64,000 nucleotides of DNA. Origin: Nocardia sp. CDC159 (lineage in GTDB: Bacteria > Actinomycetota > Actinomycetes > Mycobacteriales > Mycobacteriaceae). The DNA lies in assembly GCF_023740735.1 (NCBI RefSeq), contig NZ_JAMRXH010000008.1:62001-126000 (forward strand), written 5' to 3'. Shown here piece by piece: positions 60,494 to 64,000 of this stretch. The notes below the pieces were generated by a model. It worked only from the letters and a program-made list of their open reading frames with translations. It did no database searches and was not told the origin of the DNA. The position numbers and the translations under genes were made by a program. How positions within the stretch are numbered: the first letter of the stretch is position 1; each line of letters opens with the position of its first letter.

Positions 60494-62044
60494 ATGGCGA
60501 TGAGCCCCGGCACCATCGTCGGCGGTTACCGCATCCAGCGCATCCTGGGCGCGGGCGGGATGGGCACGGTCTATCTGGCCCAGCACCCCAGCCTGCCGCG
60601 CATGGACGCGCTGAAGGTGCTCAGTTCCGAGCTGTCACGCGATCCCGAGTTCCGCGCCCGCTTCGAGCGGGAGGCGAATCTGGCCGCGGGACTGGATCAT
60701 CCGAATATCGTCTCGGTCTACAACCGGGGCGAGGAGCACGGTCAGCTCTGGATCGCCATGCAGTACGTCGACGGCACCGACGCCTCGGCCGAACTCGCCC
60801 GCGACCCGCACGCCATGACTCCGCTGCGGGCGCTGCGCATCGTCACCGAGGTGGGCAGAGGTCTGGACTACGCCCATCGAAAGGGCCTGCTGCACCGCGA
60901 CATCAAGCCCGCGAACTTCCTGCTGTCCAGCCGCGACGGTGAGGAGGAGCGGGTCTTCCTCACCGACTTCGGCGTCGCGAAGTCGACCGAGGATGTCAAC
61001 GAGCTCACCCAGACCGGCGGGTTCCTGGCCACCATCGCCTACGCACCGCCGGAGCAGCTGGCCGGATCGGCCCTGGACCACCGCGGCGACATCTACAGCC
61101 TGGGCTGCTCGCTGTTCAAGCTGCTGACCGGCCAGAATCCCTATCCGGCGGCGCAGCCCGCGATGGTCATGATGGGGCATCTCTACGAGCCGCCGCCGCG
61201 GGCCACCGCGGTGCGACCGGGGCTGCCGCCCGCGATCGATGCCGTCTTCCAGCGCGTGCTGGCCAAGAATCCGGCCGAACGCTATGGCAGCTGCCGCGAA
61301 TTCACCGATGCCGCCGCCGATGCGCTGGTGTCGGGCCGCCATCCGGTGTCGACGAACACCTCACCGACCCGTCCGATTCGGGTCTTCGACCCGCGGTCCG
61401 GCACGGATCCGCGAATCTCGCTCTCGGCTCCGCCGGGTCGGCGGCGCAAGCGGTGGCCGCTGGTCGCGGGCCTGGGGACCGTCGTCATCGTCCTCGCGGC
61501 GGCCGGAATCGTCTGGGCCACCGGCGATCAGGGTTCGTCCCCCACGCCGCCCGCCGCATCGGCCACCGCGACCCGCCCGCCCGCCGCGGTCTCGGTGGCG
61601 CAGGCACGGGCGAACAATCCCGCCTTCGAGGGCAAGCCGATCGCGATGGTCGACGTCACGACCGGCGATGAATACGACCCGGCCGTGGCGGTTTATCTAT
61701 CCCCGAGTCCGCAAACGGATTTCCTCGGCCGACTGGGTCTTTACTACAACCCGGGTTTCACCAAACACGGTGACGAACCCTCGCCGCGGAGGGTCGGCAA
61801 GGACGACCGCTACGCCACCTTCACCAAGAACCTCACCGGTGGTTATCTGATCGCGGTGCGCAGCGATCCGAAGGCGGGCAACGGTGGTCAGCTGGGATTG
61901 CCCGCATATCTCAGCAGCGTTCGCGCCGAGGTGATCGTCGTCGACGATCCGGGCCTGATCGCGGCGCTGCGAAATTGGTCCGACGGCTCGGAGCAGGTCG
62001 TCCTCGAGAAGCTGGTGCCGATTCTGCGCGACCACATCAAATAG
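60494..62044 (+). CDS. Receptor Ser/Thr protein kinase with non-PASTA sensor domain
   Basis: 516 residues. PknB-type kinase domain 1-280: glycine loop LGAGGMGTVYLA, Lys41, HRDIKPAN with Asp136, DFG at 158-160, activation loop with Thr residues (TEDVNELTQTGGFLAT) and APPEQLAG. One membrane helix at about 321-342, a Ser/Pro/Thr linker, then an extracellular domain of about 150 residues (from NPAFEGKPIAMVDVT to the C-terminus). This domain is not PASTA and contains no cysteine. It is encoded next to DUF7373 lipoproteins, and the FHA proteins at 46-51 kb are possible targets. Confidence 0.9.
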   Translation: MAMSPGTIVGGYRIQRILGAGGMGTVYLAQHPSLPRMDALKVLSSELSRDPEFRARFEREANLAAGLDHPNIVSVYNRGEEHGQLWIAMQYVDGTDASAELARDPHAMTPLRALRIVTEVGRGLDYAHRKGLLHRDIKPANFLLSSRDGEEERVFLTDFGVAKSTEDVNELTQTGGFLATIAYAPPEQLAGSALDHRGDIYSLGCSLFKLLTGQNPYPAAQPAMVMMGHLYEPPPRATAVRPGLPPAIDAVFQRVLAKNPAERYGSCREFTDAAADALVSGRHPVSTNTSPTRPIRVFDPRSGTDPRISLSAPPGRRRKRWPLVAGLGTVVIVLAAAGIVWATGDQGSSPTPPAASATATRPPAAVSVAQARANNPAFEGKPIAMVDVTTGDEYDPAVAVYLSPSPQTDFLGRLGLYYNPGFTKHGDEPSPRRVGKDDRYATFTKNLTGGYLIAVRSDPKAGNGGQLGLPAYLSSVRAEVIVVDDPGLIAALRNWSDGSEQVVLEKLVPILRDHIK

Positions 62045-62050
62045 GGGCCG

Positions 62051-62090
62051 AAAAAGTATGTGCGCCCTGAATCGTCAGGGCGCACATACT
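62051..62090. terminator. Bidirectional terminator between kinase and esx genes
   Basis: A perfect 16-bp stem AGTATGTGCGCCCTGA (62055-62070) / complement (62075-62090) with loop ATCG. AAAAA at 62051-62055 gives a T-run on the minus strand, so it is a standard terminator for the esx transcript and probably also stops the convergent kinase transcript. Confidence 0.87.
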
Positions 62091-62117
62091 CGATTCGGAC
62101 CAGAGCGAACCGCTCGT

Positions 62118-62411
62118 CTAGCCGCCGAACTGGGTGGCGGCGAGCATCGCGTCCTGCTCGGCCATGCTGATGGCGCCGTCCTCGACCGCCTTGGCGATCG
62201 CCTCGAGGATGGTCATGATCTCGTTGTGGGCGCTGTCCCACTGGGCCTGCTTGCCCGAGTAGGCTTCCTGGGCGCCGGACTGCCACTGCGCCACCAGGCC
62301 CTTGACGTAGCTCTCGAGCTCGTTGCGGGTCTCCTGCAGCCGAGCCTTGGAATTCCGGAGATCTCCGGCAAGGGTGATGAGCTGGTCCCGGTTGTATGCG
62401 ATCTGGGTCAC
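62118..62411 (-). CDS. EsxA-like WXG100 protein (EsxT position)
   Basis: 97 residues, two helices joined at Trp43. The turn reads W-Q-S-G (LVAQWQSGAQEAYSG), so the canonical Trp-x-Gly is displaced by one residue. No YxxxD/E export signal is seen near the C-terminus, as in EsxA-type partners. The GTG at 62411 has AAGGAG six bases upstream. It follows the EsxB-like gene by 31 bases and corresponds in order to esxT of ESX-4. It is expected to form a dimer with its neighbour and be exported by the EccC-containing machine. Confidence 0.88.
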   Translation of the reverse strand: MTQIAYNRDQLITLAGDLRNSKARLQETRNELESYVKGLVAQWQSGAQEAYSGKQAQWDSAHNEIMTILEAIAKAVEDGAISMAEQDAMLAATQFGG

Positions 62412-62442
62412 GATGTTCTCCTTAGGGAAAGCTTGTGCGGAA

Positions 62443-62787
62443 TCAGGCCGTCGGGATGTTCAGGCTCGACGGGGCTCCCAGATCGCCCGAGGCACCGGCC
62501 TTCATGATGGACTGCTGGATCGCCTCTTCGGCGTTGGTGTAGCCGATCCCGCTCTGGCGAATCGCGCCGGCGATATCCTGCAGCGTGTTGTTCAGGCGCT
62601 TGGAGGCCTCCTGGAATTCGACCATCACCCCGTGGAAGGCGCCGCTCGCGTCACCCTTCCAGTGGACGGCCGAATCGACGGCACCCTGAATGCGGGTGAG
62701 TTCCGCCTGCAGCTGCGAGTTCACATCCTCGACGTGCTTGGCCGAGGCCTCCATCTGCGCGAAATCGGTAGTGACGTTCCCCGCCAT
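62443..62787 (-). CDS. EsxB-like WXG100 protein (EsxU position)
   Basis: 114 residues from the ATG at 62787 (AAAAGGAG upstream). Helix-turn-helix with Trp-Lys-Gly at 43-45 (VHWKGDASGAF). The C-terminal type VII export signal YxxxD/E is present as Tyr83-Thr-Asn-Ala-Glu87. It is therefore the signal-bearing partner of the WXG100 pair. It lies downstream of eccC with an intergenic region containing an ECF-type promoter and corresponds in order to esxU of ESX-4. Confidence 0.9.
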   Translation of the reverse strand: MAGNVTTDFAQMEASAKHVEDVNSQLQAELTRIQGAVDSAVHWKGDASGAFHGVMVEFQEASKRLNNTLQDIAGAIRQSGIGYTNAEEAIQQSIMKAGASGDLGAPSSLNIPTA

Positions 62788-63144
62788 GACATCTCCTTTT
62801 GTGATCAGACTCGGTTCGGGAGGCCCCAAACGAGCGTGAACGTTCTGGTCCTATATATGGATTGGACGCACCGATGCGTGGATCGGTTCCGTCGACTCGG
62901 CGACTTCTTCTGGACGGCACCGCGGCGACACCCCCAGCTTTCGCGCCGGTTCACACACTTGCGCGACTAGCCTCTCCCCCTATCGAATTGAGGCACCCGG
63001 CCTGGGCCGGATTGCCGAATTCCGGTACGCCTGCCAGCTGCCTTCGATCGCTGGTCAGGGTGCTCTCATACGCTAGGCGAGGACGTCGGCGAACACAACA
63101 GGTCATGCCCCCGGATCCGGGGGCTCGACGGCACGCCGCGGTGC
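62788..63144. other. Upstream region of the esx pair
   Basis: About 357 bases between the eccC stop and the esxB-like start. It carries the ECF-type promoter listed separately and an AT-rich TATATATGG stretch at 62852-62860 just downstream of it. The remaining 250 bases show no gene or strong hairpin that I can support. Confidence 0.5.
62864..62890 (-). promoter_or_regulatory. ECF-type promoter GGAAC-N17-CGTC of the esx pair
   Basis: On the minus strand GGAAC (62890-62886), 17 bases, CGTCC (62868-62864), followed by AAT. Expected transcription start near 62857, with a leader of about 70 bases to the ATG at 62787. In M. tuberculosis the ECF factor SigM (consensus GGAAC-N16-18-CGTC) activates esxT/esxU; the same control is likely here. 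No sigM-like gene is in this window. Confidence 0.65.
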
Positions 63145-64000
63145 TCATACCGAAGGCATCCATGTCGTCTGGATGAGGCCGATACCCGCCCGGGAGATGA
63201 ACCGGCCGCGGCCCGGCGGCATCGGGCTGGGCCGGACATTGCCCAGCAGCGCGCCCTCGCCGGGGTCGCCGCTCATGATCAGACCCGGCGACGCCAAATC
63301 CTTCAGACGGCCGATGAACGGGTCGAACATTGAGCGCGAGGCGCCACCGGCGCGCCGCGCGAGGATCAGGTGCAGACCCACGTCCCGGCCGAGCGGCAAA
63401 TACTCGAGGATGGGCTGCAGCGGGTTCCCGCTCTGCGAGGCCACCAGGTCGTAGTCGTCGACCACGACGAACAGCTCCGGCCCCTGCCACCACGACCGGT
63501 CCTTCAGCTGCTGCGGCGTGATGTCCGGTCCGGGCATGCGCGAGGCCATCAGCGCCGCCACGTCCTTGGCGTTCACGGCGAGGCCCTGCGCGGTGGTCGC
63601 GTAGGCGGCCAGGTGGTTGTTGTCGACCGCGCCGAGCAGCGTGCGTCGGTAGTCGACCAGCAGGATCACCGCCTTGTGCGGCGGATTCGAATCGACGATG
63701 CCCTGGCAGATCGTTCGCAGCAGCGTCGTCTTACCGCATTCGCTGTCGCCGAAGATCAGCAGATGCGGATTCTCGACGAAGTTCAGCTGGACGGGTGCGA
63801 GCTCGGCCTCGTTGATGCCGATCGGAATGGACAGGCAGCGGTCGAACGCGGTCTCGGTCGGCCAGCTCGGCGTGAGCCGCAGGACATCCTCGCGGGTCAG
63901 GCGCTCCGGCAGCATGCGCACCGCGGGGGCCGGGCGGCCCGGGGTCATGGCCTTGATCTTGGCCACCGCGTCGGCGACGCCCGCGCCGAGATCCGAGGCG
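63145..64000 (-). CDS. eccC: EccC-type FtsK/SpoIIIE ATPase, C-terminal ATPase domain (partial)
   Basis: The last 284 or so codons of the type VII secretion motor; the gene continues beyond the right edge. The visible part is the third ATPase domain, with Walker A FGDSECGKTTLLR, Walker B ELFVVVDDYDLVA, a YLPLGRDVGLHLILARRAGG segment and the C-terminal ISRAGIGLIQTTWMPSV. EccC recognises the C-terminal YxxxD/E signals of Esx and related substrates at the membrane. Position upstream of the esx pair and downstream context (Rv3446c-like, rplM) match eccC4. Confidence 0.92.
   Translation of the reverse strand, partial: ASDLGAGVADAVAKIKAMTPGRPAPAVRMLPERLTREDVLRLTPSWPTETAFDRCLSIPIGINEAELAPVQLNFVENPHLLIFGDSECGKTTLLRTICQGIVDSNPPHKAVILLVDYRRTLLGAVDNNHLAAYATTAQGLAVNAKDVAALMASRMPGPDITPQQLKDRSWWQGPELFVVVDDYDLVASQSGNPLQPILEYLPLGRDVGLHLILARRAGGASRSMFDPFIGRLKDLASPGLIMSGDPGEGALLGNVRPSPMPPGRGRFISRAGIGLIQTTWMPSV

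Overview
The window is high-GC actinobacterial chromosome from the mycolic-acid branch, most likely Nocardia or a close relative. The gene order follows the Mycobacterium tuberculosis Rv3396c-Rv3447c region (guaA, guaB3, guaB, DUF5319, rsdA-sigD, whiB3, groEL1-groES, tsaD-rimI-tsaB-tsaE, alr, nnr, glmS, Rv3439c/Rv3440c-like genes, glmM, rpsI-rplM, and the ESX-4 genes esxT/esxU, Rv3446c and eccC). Families common in Nocardia and Rhodococcus (DUF7373 lipoproteins, DUF4232, FHA proteins) are inserted into this backbone. Genus and family names come from recognising the proteins; no search was run.

Layout. 1-6 kb: purine (GMP) synthesis with guaA, guaB3 and guaB plus a small hydrolase. 6-12 kb: regulators, namely DUF5319, the SigD/RsdA pair, an Rv3415c-like protein, WhiB3 behind a 640-bp upstream region, and a SigK-like ECF sigma factor with a very short RskA-like partner. 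12-16 kb: groEL1 and groES behind a CIRCE operator, then an Hsp70-like membrane protein. 16-23 kb: a tightly overlapping t6A operon (alr, hydrolase, tsaE, tsaB, rimI, tsaD) preceded by nnr. 23-26 kb: an EspG-like chaperone and a large WxG-containing presumed substrate. 26-33 kb: cupredoxin, MarR/MFS pair, glmS, hydrolase-fold protein, DUF4232 lipoprotein, rhomboid, OsmC. 33-36 kb: a three-gene type VII secretion cassette including a protein with about twelve 11-residue repeats. 36-42.6 kb: PspC, ABC-F, an Rv3440c/Rv3439c-like operon and glmM. 42.7-43.7 kb: rplM-rpsI.

43.9-64 kb is a type VII secretion/envelope signalling island at the ESX-4 position. It holds an actin/Hsp70-like membrane protein, an Rv1747-like FHA-ABC exporter, a zinc protease lipoprotein, an FHA/zinc-finger protein, three DUF7373 lipoproteins, an Rv3446c-family protein, a metallophosphoesterase, a PIG-L deacetylase, a secreted peptidase, a receptor Ser/Thr kinase with a non-PASTA sensor, an EsxB/EsxA-like pair and the 3' end of eccC.

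The most notable observations are: (i) the same ECF-type promoter, GGAAC-N17-CGTCCAAT, sits in front of both the esx pair and the distant EspC-like/repeat-protein cassette; (ii) the 11-residue repeat tract resembles the lipid-binding 11-mers of synucleins and perilipins; (iii) three copies of a 73-bp nested hairpin repeat lie beside glmS; (iv) two alpha/beta-hydrolase-fold proteins each lack one catalytic residue.
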